From NCBI GenBank assembly GCA_021904315.1, contig CM038908.1:13722501-13786500 (forward strand): DNA of 64,000 nt. Direction: 5' to 3'. The notes under the pieces are model-generated. The model did no database searches. It saw nothing but the letters and a program-made list of their open reading frames with translations, and was not told the DNA's origin. Origin of the DNA: Sphagnum magellanicum. Lineage: Eukaryota; Streptophyta; Sphagnopsida; Sphagnales; Sphagnaceae. A program made the translations under genes and the position numbers. Of this stretch, positions 12,807-25,570 are shown in pieces. The first letter of the stretch is position 1. Each line of letters begins with the position of its first letter.

Positions 12807-14263
12807 ATTGCAACAAGTTTCTTAATAAACTTTGTCAACACTTCGCCTGACATTATATGTGAAACTCCACTAGGTCCAAAACACCACATGGCCTTGGTGA
12901 CTACGGGGCGAGGTTGAGCTTGGACCATAATTAGAAGCTGTTAGGTCAGTCCAAGGTTGTTCCTTTGGCACTGCTACCTTGCTACACCTAATAGCCCACC
13001 ACCTGCCACGGTTTGTAACATAGACAAAAATTGGTTATTAGTTGGAGCCATAAAATACACAATTTAGGGCATGTCTGTATATAGATGTTTCAACAATTTC
13101 ATTATACATTCCCTGCAATGCCTAAATAATAATGGATTCATACAGATTAGGTCCACATGCCAATGCAAGGGCCTACATTACACATTGGCTCATATGTTAA
13201 TCTCAATGGTGTTGAGTTTGTTTTTACTTTGACAAATGGAAGTAAGATCATTGTGATCTCCTTGGTGAGGTGTTGCAGTTTTGTCAATGCTGTAGCAACA
13301 GAATCAAAACGAGATCATAAATTAAAACAGGACCAACCCTTAATAAATCATGAGAAGTTTTTTAGATGCCATAAATTAAATATGCATAACGCTTGGGGTA
13401 CACTTAAACATTCTTGTAGGTTTCCTCTTTTTCCTTGTGAGTATGATGTTGACATCCCCTTTTTGACATCTACGAAGACTAATTCATTATGTCTATAGCT
13501 AGGAAAAATTCAATGTCCTGCAAAGTAATAGAATTCACAAGGATGTGTTGCTCACTGCCCTAAGAAAAAACAAGTACAAATATATACCATAGGTATGCTC
13601 AAAAAATGCAACAAATGCATTAGTAAAGTGCAGTTATCATTACAAGAAATGAACCTCAAGAGGCCAAGTGCAAGATTTTCAATACCTGCAACAATTTTCC
13701 AATTTAGGGAATTTCCATTAATCCCTCAAGAAAACTAGCTTGGGATGTTATCATACTCAGTGCGAAAACTCCCCTCATAAAAGGGTATCATGTGATCCTT
13801 CCTCAATCCATAATCTTGAATAAGTAATCCCCGTGCCTCCAAACCACAACCAATGGATTTTTTTTTCCCAGGAAGACAAGCTCCTCCCTCCTAAGATCCA
13901 AGTGCTTGCAACTGAAAGCTTCCACAACAATTATCTTCTTCAACCCCTAACGCATCCAAGAGGTTGCAACCAGGACCTTGCACGAATTACATATGGTGCT
14001 CCAAACTAGAAGACCATAAGATTTTCTTCAGCATTTAGTGTTTAGGGTTTAAATAGGACAATATTTTAATACCAAGGTTTTTTTATGATTAAAATTGCCT
14101 TTTGATTGAAGTTCTAGATTTTTGGGTCAATTTTGTGGTGTGGGCAAACCGGTTTTGTTTTATTTTTCTCATCCTTGTTTTACAGGCCTAATGCCAATCA
14201 TCCACAAGTCTACATTGATGATCTCAGTTGTAATCTGACTCTTTTGAGTCTGCTCACAAAAGT
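12807..14263. other. CACTA interior between tnp2 and the middle open frame
   Basis: No recognisable domain. It lies upstream of the tnp2 start on the minus strand, so the old tnp2 promoter and leader should fall here. Short open frames, such as 13157-13498 on the plus strand, have no support. Confidence 0.35.
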
Positions 14264-15440
14264 TTGGCTTCAATAGCTACAAAACACATTATTCTTGAAA
14301 GCCCAAGCCAACACCTATTGTTTGTGCAAACCCAGCCACATCCTAGCATTTTTCCATACTGTACTGAAGACATGGAAAGACTTCGCGTAGATGAGTCTTA
14401 CAACCTATCCAAGCTATCAAGTGGCTTGAGTGCTAGACAATGCGAACATGAACTTGCATTGGCCGAGAACAATGGAGTTGTGGACATTGTTGAAACCCCG
14501 CAGCTGAACCCTTATGAACAAACACGAGCTCAACGTATTGCTGAACTCCAAGCACGACTAGTTCCACTAGAACGTCAAGCTGCTGAACTGTGAGCTTATA
14601 GCATCCTCTCCTTACCTTTGCAAACATGTGTGGTTTTGAAATGTAGGTTTGTTGCAAACATGTGTGTTAATGTTTATGTATAGTAGACTTGTTCCACTGT
14701 AAGATCAGATGCAAGGAAGGTCGAAAATCTACAGGGTGGGTGGAAGACATGATGTTTTCAAATCCTGTTGGGGTGTGGGTGGGACCTACCAAATAGCCAA
14801 GTATTTTCGTTAGGGTTAGGGTTTGTGTCACACAGTGATGTGTTTGCATCCTTAAGGCCAGTGCACTGCCCTTTCACTCATGTTCTTGTTAGTCTAAAGT
14901 TTGTATCTTTCACACATTACTTGCACAGGAGTGGAGTTTGTATCTATCATAGTGCTAACCATAGTTCGAGTATTTCGAAATTGTGGCATTTGTTATAGGT
15001 GGAAAACTCCACACAAGAAAAAGGTAAAGTAACATCTTGTGGATAGAACAACGTCACAACCACGTAGGAAGAGTGATAGGATTGTTGCAAGACCACAAGC
15101 AAGCATGGTAGAAGAGGGGGGATCATCAATGTCTGCATCAAAAAGCAAACGTGACACATGTAGCAATGAAGAGTAGTCTGAAGAACAATCCGATAGCACT
15201 AGCTTTGAACGGCAACAACAAATTGTTCTGCTCAAAGAAGGGGTGCATAACTTGCAAAATGCGTCCTCAACTATAAAAGAAGTGAAAAACCTTAGCAATA
15301 AACGAATGGCAACAAGGACACCAGACCAGGTATTAAGAGAAACATTCCTCGTTCTTTCTCGTCAAGTGCCTCTTTCCAAGGCAGAGAGTTCATTATCTTT
15401 GTTTTTATTTCTTCTTGTATGGATGGTTTGAATCTCTCTT
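14264..15440 (+). pseudogene. unrecognised element-borne gene, two probable exons
   Basis: The first open stretch (14264-14593) ends in a charged, helix-prone segment with YEQTRAQRIAELQARL and LERQAAEL. After about 420 non-coding bases a second stretch (about 15040-15330) reads QPRRKSDRIVARPQAS, then a serine-rich part. It is interrupted by TAG near 15174 and continues as SFERQQQIVLLKEGV. The basic RRKSDRI patch after a YEQ-R-RI helix resembles small DNA-associated proteins often found with plant transposons, but I cannot name the family. It lies between the two divergent CACTA genes and could be a third element gene or a captured host gene. Confidence 0.35.
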
Positions 15441-15949
15441 CCATTTAAAATCTTCCTTTTGTGTTAGATTGTCTTCCTCCTTTTCTTAAAAAGTTTTGGT
15501 CCCCTCCCTTAGTTGCTTGGAAATATGTCACAACCTCTGGTTAAGAGTTTTTCAGCTATGGGGCGTTGGGTAGATCTGTTCGTGCTTCTCAAGTCAATAA
15601 AATTATTCACTCGGGTTGTGCTTGCTTTCGTTTCCCTAGTTTTCTTGATTCCCATCATGGTCATGTTATTTCTACCAACCTTAATATCCTTTCAAGGCCC
15701 AGCCTAATTGAGCAATTTGGTCCTTAAGATGAATGGCTCCCTCTCCCCACTTGACAATGGGAATAAGTAGGTTATGTACGAACTATTAAATAGATCCTGG
15801 AGATGTATACTAGGGATGAGATTGTATAACTCCACAATCTCTTGATGCAGATGTGTGAGTGAACAAGAGAAACATGTTCTGAGCAAGAGTAACCTTTAAT
15901 CCCTGGACCCTGGTTTGAAGTCTCTTGAGTGCTAGCCAATGTCATAACT

Positions 15950-18800
15950 TAGGTCTACCTCTTAATTCTGGAAATGCAACAGAAACTCAGGACAGATTTG
16001 TGTACAATTGTTTCCACAAAATTTTGAGCAGGTTATCATACAATTCTATGTCGCCCATTGTGAAGCTGATGAAGTTAATGGGTACCCATTGCAATTAGTC
16101 AACACAATTCATGATGAAAGTGATGGTCTGATAGCTTTTGAGTGACATTCTTAAGGTTATGAGTTATGACCGTGCTCATTATTGTCTTGTTTGTTTTGGT
16201 TCGGCAGAACTAACATAATGGTTGTCCTCACAAGGTTTTGAATGTCCCATAGACAACAGGTTGTATCTTGGTTCACTGTCACAAAAACTTAACCATTTGG
16301 GTGTGCCATGCTGATGCAAATGAATAGTCTAAGTGGCCCTTCAAAGTTGCAATGACTTGCAATTTTCAACACAAACTTTTTATAGGTTGTTGTTATGGGA
16401 TTCTGCTTATAAGGACCATAACTTTCAAGTTTCCCATCTACTGAGCGACTAATCCTCCTTCTGTAACCAGGAGGCAGTTTAACAACTTATTATTTGGGGT
16501 TGTTTTTGAGTGAGGAAAATGAATTGCTCTTCAACTGTCAGATCTTGATTATTCTGGCCTCAAATGCAAAGTTTCACCAATTACAGACAGGTGACAAATT
16601 ATTGCTGAAGTAGTAGACAACAATTGAAAGTCAAGGGGTAGCTTCTTGAACTTCAAACCAGCTTGTGATAGCTGTTTATGTGATCAAATACCTGAAAGAA
16701 TGTAGACTGGGTATTGAAATCCTGTGGATGATGCATGCATAAGCTGGTGCACATAAATGGGTTTCTGCCTTGACGAATAGGAAGTCACAACTGTAATCTC
16801 TCTCTACCCACATGGTTTTTTATCACTATTTAGCTAGTCAGCATTAGGAGCTTATGTATGTAGATGGATAACATCTCCGAATGTCTTTTTCATAAAGGAA
16901 TCTATTACCATAGCCTTGTACATATGGCCTCTAAAAGCCAAACATACATGCTTGCTTATAAAGAGGAAAGCTAAGATGAAATGAAGTTTACCTTCACAAG
17001 CTTGTCACAGCTTGAACGAGGATGATGTTGACTTCTCATATTAGCTATGTCCCTTGATTTCTAGCCAACATCATTACTGAGTCTTCCCATTACTTCTGCA
17101 ATGCAACAGAAACTCAGGACACATATTTGTGCATTATTGTTTGCCCAGAACTTTGGACAGATTATTATATACTTGTTTACACACTGTCAAGAGCTGATGA
17201 AATCAGTGGGAGTCATGGCAGCTAGTCTCTGTTATTTATGATGGAGGTGATGGTCTGGTACTTTGTGAATGAACATGCTCATTCTTGTTATGTTAGTTTT
17301 TGTTTTTCTGGAATTGAACTTAGTTAGTTTCCAAGTGTTTGTTGTGGAGTTCTATCTGCAATCTCATACATATTTCCTTAAAAACCTTTTGTTGCTGCTG
17401 AGTGCCCACTGAAAATCAATAGACTTTCTGTATGTTGTCTTTGGCGACTTAAGAAGGAATTAGTTCTGAACATGTATCATGAGAGGATATTCTTTTGTGT
17501 CTTCTGACACTTTCATTGACACCGTGATCAAGATCTAATCATATCTTCTCAGGTTACAGGGATACAACATATTTGCAGAAACTATTGTCTGTTGTGGTCC
17601 TTGTTTGATGCAAACCTCAACTTGGAAATGTACATTTCAAAGTCAAGGCTTGCATTCCATGTTTTTGTATGCCTTACCAGCCTTCAACTTGGAAACCTAC
17701 ATCTCAAAATCAAGGCATGGGTTCCATGTTGTCATTCTCCATGCCAACCTTGTGTACCAGACTCTGTCAAGCTGGGGGTGATATTCAGGTCCTTGCTCAT
17801 TGGTCTGCACAAACATTCCTACCTTCATATAAGAAATTTAACCCTCTTTTACAGGCATGATGTTCTGTGATGCTAATAGCTTTGCAAGTCAATGTTGTTT
17901 GGATGTTTCACCTCTGGGGTTGCCACCCTTTTCCAATGGCATGTTCGATTAGTGCAAAGGCAGTATCCAGAACCTAATAACTGCAATATGTGCCATGGAG
18001 AATTGTAGGGATGTTTGAATTTGTTGTTTGTTCTTGGTCTACAACAACACGTGGGGTTCCATATATATCTCATTGTGGTGTGCATGGAAAATTTTAATAT
18101 TGGATTTTGAGTTTTTTTATTTGCTTGTCAAATGGTGAGAGCACTGATAGCAGCACCCAACATGGGAATGACCAGAAAGGGTATTGGTGGATAGGATGGT
18201 AGGTCATAAGTCAGTTCTGAGTAATAGCTTGGGAGACCTTGTTAATTTCTTTGGACTTGTGCTGCTATGACAATCTGTGGCATGTGCAATGGCCATGTCA
18301 CATTCTGATTGTGTTATCCATTTAGGCACATGCATGAATTGTTCAGCGTGTGACTTGTCTATGGGGAAGCAAATCATTGTTTCTTGCTTTGTATAGAGCT
18401 ACACACTATCTAGCTGCAAAATTTTATCCCTAGTTCTAGGATGAACAAGTGAGGTACATATGATAGTTGTGTCTGAGTGAGGTATATGAAAATGCTAATT
18501 TTCCACCTCTATCCTTGATAAAGAGGAAAGAAACATGGCATTCGTGGCATAATTCCTGAAAGATCTTGCTCTTAGCCCTTTCTGTCTTTTTTTCCCTCCT
18601 TTCTTGCTCAGTCTTTTTCCTTTTTTTCTCTTTCTGTGGACCTCTTTGTTTTTGGTTTCCTTGGCCCTCTTTCTCTTTCAGTTTGTCAAGTTAGCCAACA
18701 TCATGGCTGAGTTTTCTGTTACTGCTAATCTTGTGATAGAAACTCAGTACCTTGGTTCATGTATGACATTGATGTCAACCTGGTAGCTGATGAACTCTGG
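15950..18800 (+). repeat. divergent long tandem repeat inside the CACTA element
   Basis: Similar blocks start near 15965, 17095 and about 18700. Shared words include GCAACAGAAACTCAGGACA followed by TTTGTG (first two copies) and GAAACTCAG (third). The first two then share GAGCTGATGAA/GAAGCTGATGAA and TGATGGTCTG. TAGCCAACATCAT precedes the second and third copies. Spacing is about 1.1 and 1.6 kb. No protein is encoded. These look like old duplicated segments, perhaps intron material of a captured gene. Confidence 0.45.
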
Positions 18801-19556
18801 GGATGTTATGATAACTAGTCAATACTTTACATGTTGCTGTTGAAGGTATTTGAACATGCGTGTGACTATCTCTGCTGATGAACCACTTCTGAGTTTTGTT
18901 TTTGTCTCTACTGCAAGTTGGCAAAGTGGCATTTTCGCAAGGAACACACCTCCCCTGAATATTGCTCTTTTGTGCTTTCTTAACTGTTTGGAAGTCTGGA
19001 AGGCTCCCTATGCAGATTGAAGTTCTTGTACCAAAAATTCTTTCAGGTTTCTTCCCATTTGTCCAAAGATCAGAAAAATAAGGAAAATCTGATTCAATAT
19101 TTCCTTATTGAAATAGCTGGTGTAAGCCAATAGACATTCTAAGATAATACTGGTCAGAGGTTTGCTTACATCACCTTGCTATGCATGGGCAATTTGTGTC
19201 TATTGAGAATGCTGACAGAATTCTGGAAAGGATTAATTTACCTTGCCACCCTGACTATCTGAGAGAAGTCCATCAGCATTATCCCCCACCACAATCATCA
19301 TTTTGGTATCTGGACTGATGGATGTGTGTTGCACCTCCATCCACTGAATTAGAATTCCACAGAAGAGCTTTCTTTGGTTGTTGTTTTCTAATCATTTTTC
19401 TTATGTATTGAATGTCTTGATTATTGGAAGTTGCCTAGGTGTAGGATCCATATATTTTCAAATTACTGACATGGGATTAAGTACCATGGTTGAGAGCAGA
19501 GAGTAAATTCAAAGAAAGGTTGTACAACTAGTCCTTCACAATGTGGTCAAAGGGGG
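18801..19556. other. spacer upstream of the TNP1-like gene
   Basis: No open frame of note. The promoter and leader of the plus-strand TNP1-like gene would be expected here. No clear TATA box or other site can be assigned. Confidence 0.3.
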
Positions 19557-19613
19557 GTGGAAAGTTGCACTCCACAACAAGCGGAAGAATATTGCAGGCT
19601 TAATGCACAAGGT

Positions 19614-19681
19614 GGGCCACCTCTAGGATATGGTGGGCCACCTCGAGGATATGGTGTGCCACCTCGAGGATATGGTGGGCA
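19614..19681 (+). repeat. 18-bp in-frame tandem repeat (GPPRGYG)
   Basis: The unit GGGCCACCTCGAGGATATGGT is repeated about three to four times with few changes, encoding Gly-Pro-Pro-Arg-Gly-Tyr-Gly. It is the low-complexity N-terminal part of the TNP1-like protein. Confidence 0.7.
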
Positions 19682-21654
19682 AGTAGAGTGTATGCCACCA
19701 CTTGGGCACTGTGGACACTTGGGGCAATGGGCAAGGGGACAATCAAACTACCCACCACCACCAAATAAGCGTTGTAAGCACCAAGGGCAATGGGTTGCCA
19801 TCTACCAAGGATAGTGGAATAACTGTTGTGAAGGGATGGCAACAAACCACCATGGCCATGCAAATTGGGATGGGCTTGGTGTTGTTGTAGGGGTTCCATA
19901 CAAGCCGGATGGGCTAGTGGGTTTGGTGTAGGCGAAACTAACACTCAAGGGACAAAAATGCCTGTAACCACGGAGGAGCTACAAGAACCGTCTAGTAGGT
20001 AAAAGGCTGACATTAAAACACAACAATGGGTGGCAAAAAGGACCATAGAATTTGAGGCAGAAGAGCGGAAGAGGAAAGGATTGCCACCTCACAAAGTGGA
20101 AGTGACAAAGCATGGCAAAATTGACGGGTCATGCGATGGTAAAAATGAATGGGACAATGCAATGCGAGGTCTTGCACCTCGTATCTTGAATATGGTTATT
20201 GTTAAAGTGGGTGAACAAAACCCTATGGACATGGCTAAGCTCCGTAGTCAACTTGATGGTTTATTTGAATATATCCATCATGAGTTGAGTGCCCGTGGCT
20301 TTAGGGATTGTGTCAGACAATTCATGAAGTCTGAAAGATCCCATCTTAAAAAACGGTATCAAAAGGATGGGCAGACTGGATGCCCTCTTGGTGTGGATGC
20401 AGACCAGTGGGCAACACTTGTTGAATATTGGGAAGAATGCAACACACAAAGAAAGACCTCCCAATTAACAGGTGCAAGAGGTGCAATCACAAAATTAAGC
20501 AAATATGGTCGTGGTGGAAAAACTCTTGCTGAAGCCAAATTGGTATGTGATTGTTTAAACTTGATGTTTTTGCCTTTGAAGATGTGTATAAATTGTTGAC
20601 AATAGGCATATGAATCATAGAATATATAATTCCCTACCCCTAGAGCTCTATGGATGCATTTTTTTGGGCTGCAGAAAAAGCTTGCGCAGCGAAGCCCATC
20701 GTTATCTGAGGTGGCAGCTGCAGAGCTAGCCTCAGTTGGCACAAATGGAAACCCAGTGAGTTCCCACATATGCATATGGATACATTGCAAACAATCTTTG
20801 AATTATGGTTCAATGGATGAATGTTTTCAAACCCACAAATTTATAAATAGACATAGGTAAATGCATTTTCATTCAACTATAATGCCCATATATTCCATCG
20901 CAAATTCTTTGTTTAAAATGCAAAAGAACTGACCTTAGTAAGCAATGGATTGTTGTGGGTTAATCATGTGTGCAATAGTGTTAACACAAACCTTGACATT
21001 AAAGACTTTGAATGTAGCATGGTCTTAGGTTTGTTCTTTGTGTGTTGAAGGCTACATTTTTGCCATGGCCATGATGGTGTTCTATAATCAATGATGTTTT
21101 GTTGAACTAGGTTGTAATTATGTTGGGGAATGTATGTAAATTTGGTAGGATTCCAGTTCAACCATTCTCTCCTCACGAATTGCAGCAATTGAAACAAAGT
21201 TATCGGAAATCCTAGAGGCATGCAATTCAAATGCTCGGGGAATTGAACAATTGAATGCTCATGTGGAGTTGTTCATGACAAAATTGTTGGCACAGTCAAA
21301 TGCAGGAGTGTTAGGTGCAAGTTTGACAAGTCAAGGAGGCATTGCAGGAATTACTGAACTTGCCACAACACCGTAGACGTGCAAACAGCCACAAAGTGTA
21401 CAGAGCTTGGGGAGGGGCATGGTATTGAATGCCCTGTAGAAATGCAACCATCCATAAAGCTTATTAAACTTTTGGAAGGGCATGCCATTGAAGACAAGGG
21501 TAGAACTAGACATGGGGATATTGGCCATATTACAAAGGTGCACATCTGAACTTTCCTTCATTGATGAAAATTAAACATCACTGTAATAGAATGGTGTGGC
21601 ATGCCAAAACTAGACAATAGTCAACATTGACAAATATGTTGGAATGAAGGAATT

Positions 21655-21674
21655 GGGGGGGGGGGGGGGGGGGT
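21655..21674 (+). repeat. poly-G run
   Basis: About 17-20 consecutive G bases, between the helical exon and the last exon of the TNP1-like gene. Such runs are prone to length errors in assemblies. Confidence 0.8.
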
Positions 21675-22206
21675 GTGTGGGGGATTTGGGTGGATTTTAG
21701 GCTAAAAAGAAGAAGACCACACTTGCAGCACAAGTTGGTGTTAGCACTCGAGGCACGGTCTGGTGCATGTAAGGTGACACACACACAAGAAGAGGTGAGA
21801 TCTGAAAAAGTTGATGCTATGTGTGGCAAGAATCAAGTCATAATAGTCACAAAATGCTAAATTTTATAACTATGCCTTGATCCAAGTCTATTGTAGAAAT
21901 AGTGAACATGTTGATTTGGGTGTGCAGTTTCAGATAGGGGATTTAGTTGCATTGATAAATCCTACCAAAGAGGACATCATTGCAACTGGTATGATATCAG
22001 GGATTGGTGGGCAGACATGTTTCCACCATGGCACCCCTATTGAAGGTGGGTGGTTTCGAGTGCAACTTATTGAAATTATGGAGGGCAAAGGCTTCACTCC
22101 ATTGCTAATCACGAATGAAAATGATGATCCACCACAGTTGACGTTGAAAGATGTAGTGGGCACCAATTTGGTATGGAAAGGCCAATTTTTGCAAAAGAAC
22201 AAGTGA

Positions 22207-23573
22207 CTAGTTGTTGTAAACTATCATCCTTGCTTCTAAGGATTTTTTGTTGGGTTTCATACTAATGTAAGGGAATTTTGGTGTGTTTCACTCATCACAA
22301 GGACTTAGCTTGGATGATTGAAATATTTTTTCTCTTCAAGTACATTTTATTAGCCTCAAGACCTAGTTGGTTGCATGTGTTTTGATTTTTATTTTGGAGG
22401 TTGGGGCTTTGCTATGATATAATATATATCAAGTCTCAAGTTTGGCTCACCTTAATCTCAAGTTTCAACTCTTTCTATGAACATAATGCTCACCTTGGCT
22501 ACTTGTACAACTTCTCCTCAACAGGTACTAGGGTTACAGATTACTCTGTAACTCCTGCACTTGTAGGTAGCCCACTGTCAATCTTGTGCAAATTGTGAAG
22601 GTATGGGCATCACTCAATTCACACCTTCACCATTAGACATCACACAATTCCAGCTCTGATGGGGAGAGGGGTTCTTCACTAGGTCATCAACCAGCTATAC
22701 ATACTGCAGGAGTGTTGGGGGGTTTCATGTGTCTTCCAGGAATTTGGCTTAGAGAATGCATTTTTATTTATGTTTGGGTAGCTGGAAGGGTCCAACATCT
22801 GGGAAGGATGCTAAAGCCCTAGCATGAAAATGCACATGTTACTTTTTGCTTTAGGTACTTTACCCCCACCTTTTGTGGCTTTGTTCTTTGCTTCACAATT
22901 CTATTGATTTTGCAACTGGATTGCGATTTGCGGTGACTCGGTTCCGTGCGAGAGGCGGACGCGTTTGATTCCCAACACAAAAGTGATGATGTCTTGAGAG
23001 CTTGGTTTCACTTGAGATTGTGGTTTTCTGCAAATCTAGAAGGTGCAATTTTGTGTTGTTTCATGCTTTTCCACCTTCCCCCTACGCGTTTGACTGAGTT
23101 TTGAAAACTGCGAGAATTTCAACAGAGAAGTAGGGTTATGGCAGTGTGATCAATTGATGGCATGCTCCCCGTCTTTTGTTCTTTTTTCCTTGATTAGTAT
23201 TTTTGCTTTTGAAAGAAATTGTGGAAATGCTAGGCTTTTCATGACGTGCTAAAGCTGAGATTATCTGCATTGCCTTGAAAGAACGGGGTTGCTTACTATA
23301 CAAAAGGGATAAATGAGACTTAGAAGGAGAATGGATTAAGCTTTTGCAAATGTGGTGGAAGCATGACGAGGTGCTGGAAAGTTTTGCTGCTGCTTCTGGA
23401 ACTCGAGATACTGAGAATTGGCTTCCAGAAAACAATAAGATGCTTCATAGCTGATATTTTTAAGCTTGGAGAAGATGGAGGATAACATGTTATATGCTCA
23501 CAGTTTTTTGGGGTTTGTAGGAAGCCATGTTGTGTGCTTGAAATAGTCCTTTTAAGGACTGGAGAATTAGGAT
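22207..23573. other. spacer with a small CpG-containing patch
   Basis: No gene is recognised. The short stretch 22930-22980 contains several CpG sites in otherwise CpG-poor DNA (GGTTCCGTGCGAGAGGCGGA), and CCCTACGCG lies near 23083. It may be the promoter or leader of the captured gene that starts near 23.58 kb. Confidence 0.3.
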
Positions 23574-25540
23574 TTGATTGACAATACAAAGAGGTTCATG
23601 ATGCCAATATGGTTGTTGCTAGTAGTGTTTGGTGGGTTGGCAACTGGAGTGGTGCTAGCAATGGTGATTGGTTTCCAGATGCTTGAGAAGAGTGCCATGC
23701 AACAGTGTGTGCACACAAAGCAGAAGCAACAGCAACCTCAGTCTCAAACAGGCATAAGTGGAGAGGGGGCACAACACCTATGCTGTTCATGTCACAACCT
23801 TCACAACCATCGGGTGCAACATTCACCCGCATCCAATTCCAAGCTCAGTTTAAACCCATTATCTGAGGTGGCAAAGCTCAGTGGGCTTCTACATCCCCTT
23901 GTGGAAGCAACATGCAATAAGATATAAGCTAAATCATCAAACTGCCAAATCACAACCATGCAAGCCAATGGGCATAGCAGCATAGTCACTGACCTTCAAA
24001 GGGGGTGGATCAATGCTAGGAAGATTTTCAGGGGAGTAAAAAAGGGTGTCAAAGTGATGACTCTAGAAAGGAAGACAATTCTGGTATTGCAGATAAAGCT
24101 GTGGCAACAGCTGCTGCAAATTCAAAAGGCTCCAATGCTGCACCCATTGCATCAGACTCGGCCTCCATGACCACAATCACCACCACAATCACAACTACAA
24201 CTTCTACTTCATTCATTGATGGATCCCCTTCTGCATCTGGTGGTTTGTCATGCTCCACTATGCAGAATCTTGCTTGGTCTCAGAATAATTCAGTGGTGAT
24301 TATTGCTGTACTTTAAAAATATCTATCATGCCAGGTTAAGGTTAGTGTTACTTGTCTCATGAGCCTTGCATGCAACCATGTGGTGGCAGTGGTGGCAGTA
24401 ATGAGGGTGCAATGAAGTCCCCACCACCACAACGAAGGCTTGTGCTCGAGATTCTGATGTCACCATCAGGTAAACTGCAGAATTGGAAATCATGCTGTAA
24501 CAATGTAAAAGCTTTGTTTTGGAAGGTGGAGTTTTGAAGTTTTAGCCATAAGTTGTCTTGGTATCATATGGAAATAATGTTTTGTGGGTGTAGGTGATGG
24601 ACAAGTAGGAAGTTTTCCACATGCTACAGGAGTAAGATTGAAGCTTGAAACAAATGGAAGTCTTGACAGCCTTACAAGCCTTGCAGCTGCTGCTTCATCA
24701 GACTCAACCCAGAATGGTGATGCTGAGATTTGGACAGGTAGTGAGGCAATTCTATATCCACACATGCAAGTAGGAAACCTCTTGATGTTGACAAAGCATT
24801 CACAGTCTGCCCCCTTTGTCTACGATGGTCGTTAAATTAATCAGTTCTATTTTTCTGGGTCAGTTTTGTACGGGCTTGTCAAGAGTGGATCTTATGACAT
24901 TATTTTATGAGTTACATTTTTTGGAGCTATGTAATCTGCAGGAACATCTGAAAATTCTACAAGAAATGCCAGTGGAACAACAAAGTCAGGGAGTCTAGTG
25001 GCAAGACAAGGTGCAAATCAAGCTGGTGCGTCACTTCAAAAAGAGGAGGCCATGCCAGCTGGAATGTAGCAAGGACTTGATATGGGGATGAATAGCAACA
25101 AAGGGGCTATGTAGGGAGGACAGTATGAGGAATTAGATTGCTTGCATCTTGGAGGCATAGCAAAAGTGACCAGTGGGAGCTCTATGGCTCAGAAGGGACC
25201 AGGCCTGGCTTCAACAGTTGCAGTTCCTATTTCTCGTAATCCTGCTAAGTCTAAGGTGAATGGGCATTTGACAAGAGTTCTGGGTTCAAAGGGGAAGGTC
25301 AAGGGAGCTAGTTCACCAAGAGGTGCAACTAATGGCTCAAATGGTTTTGTTGTGTTATCAAATATTCCAACAACCTATGCTTTGAATTCTACAGGCCAAG
25401 GCTTACCAACAGCTAGAAATTTGGGCAGCTATCATGCTCCTTCAAAGTTGGCATTGGATGGGTTAAGGTCTCTGAGAATTAGTTTGTTAGAGGCAGCCAC
25501 ATGTATGCTTGTTGGCACATGTATAATTGATGTGCTCTGA
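23574..25540 (+). pseudogene. captured multi-exon gene of unknown family, broken
   Basis: The first exon starts with a likely membrane anchor (PIWLLLVVFGGLATGVVLAM) followed by a Gln/His/Cys-rich stretch. Further coding-like pieces follow. 24075-24285 is a Ser/Thr-rich tract with a run of TTITTTITTTTSTSF. 24377-24471 gives PPPQRRLVLEILMSPS. 24594-24736 gives GSFPHATGVRLKLETNGSLD. 24942-25400 is a Gly/Ser-rich part, with TAG stops at 25067-25069 and 25112-25114, both one C-to-T step from CAG. Several boundaries look like splice sites (for example CAG before GTAAAC near 24471). I do not recognise the family. Its position between the TNP1-like gene and the laccase piece suggests captured host DNA. 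Confidence 0.4.
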
Positions 25541-25570
25541 ACTAACAAACTGTGGACATTTGAATCCATT

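Larger units (their letters stand above)
19557..22206 (+). pseudogene. TNP1/TNPA-like CACTA accessory transposase gene, degenerate
   Basis: The second conserved gene of CACTA elements encodes a protein that binds subterminal repeats and works with tnp2. The first exon (about 19557-19815) encodes Gly/Pro-rich repeats of the type GPPRGYG. The core (about 19880-20542) has EERKRKGLPPHKVE, NEWDNAMRGLAPRILN, SQLDGLFEYIHHELS and VDADQWATLVEYWEEC, as in Ptta/En/Spm transposases, and ends at a GTATGT donor. A small exon follows (20675-20755, between GCAG and GTGAGT). Then comes a helical stretch (about 21170-21374) including AIETKLSEILEACNSNARGI. The last exon (about 21890-22206) encodes the usual C-terminal domain, GDLVALINPTKEDIIATGMI to LTLKDVVGTNLVWK. 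An in-frame stop lies just upstream of the core (near 19999) and others follow, so the gene is probably dead. Confidence 0.75.

Noticed and set aside
21655-21674. Functional G-quadruplex at the poly-G run
   Set aside because: It is a single uninterrupted run and may be a sequencing or assembly length artefact, so nothing supports a role.
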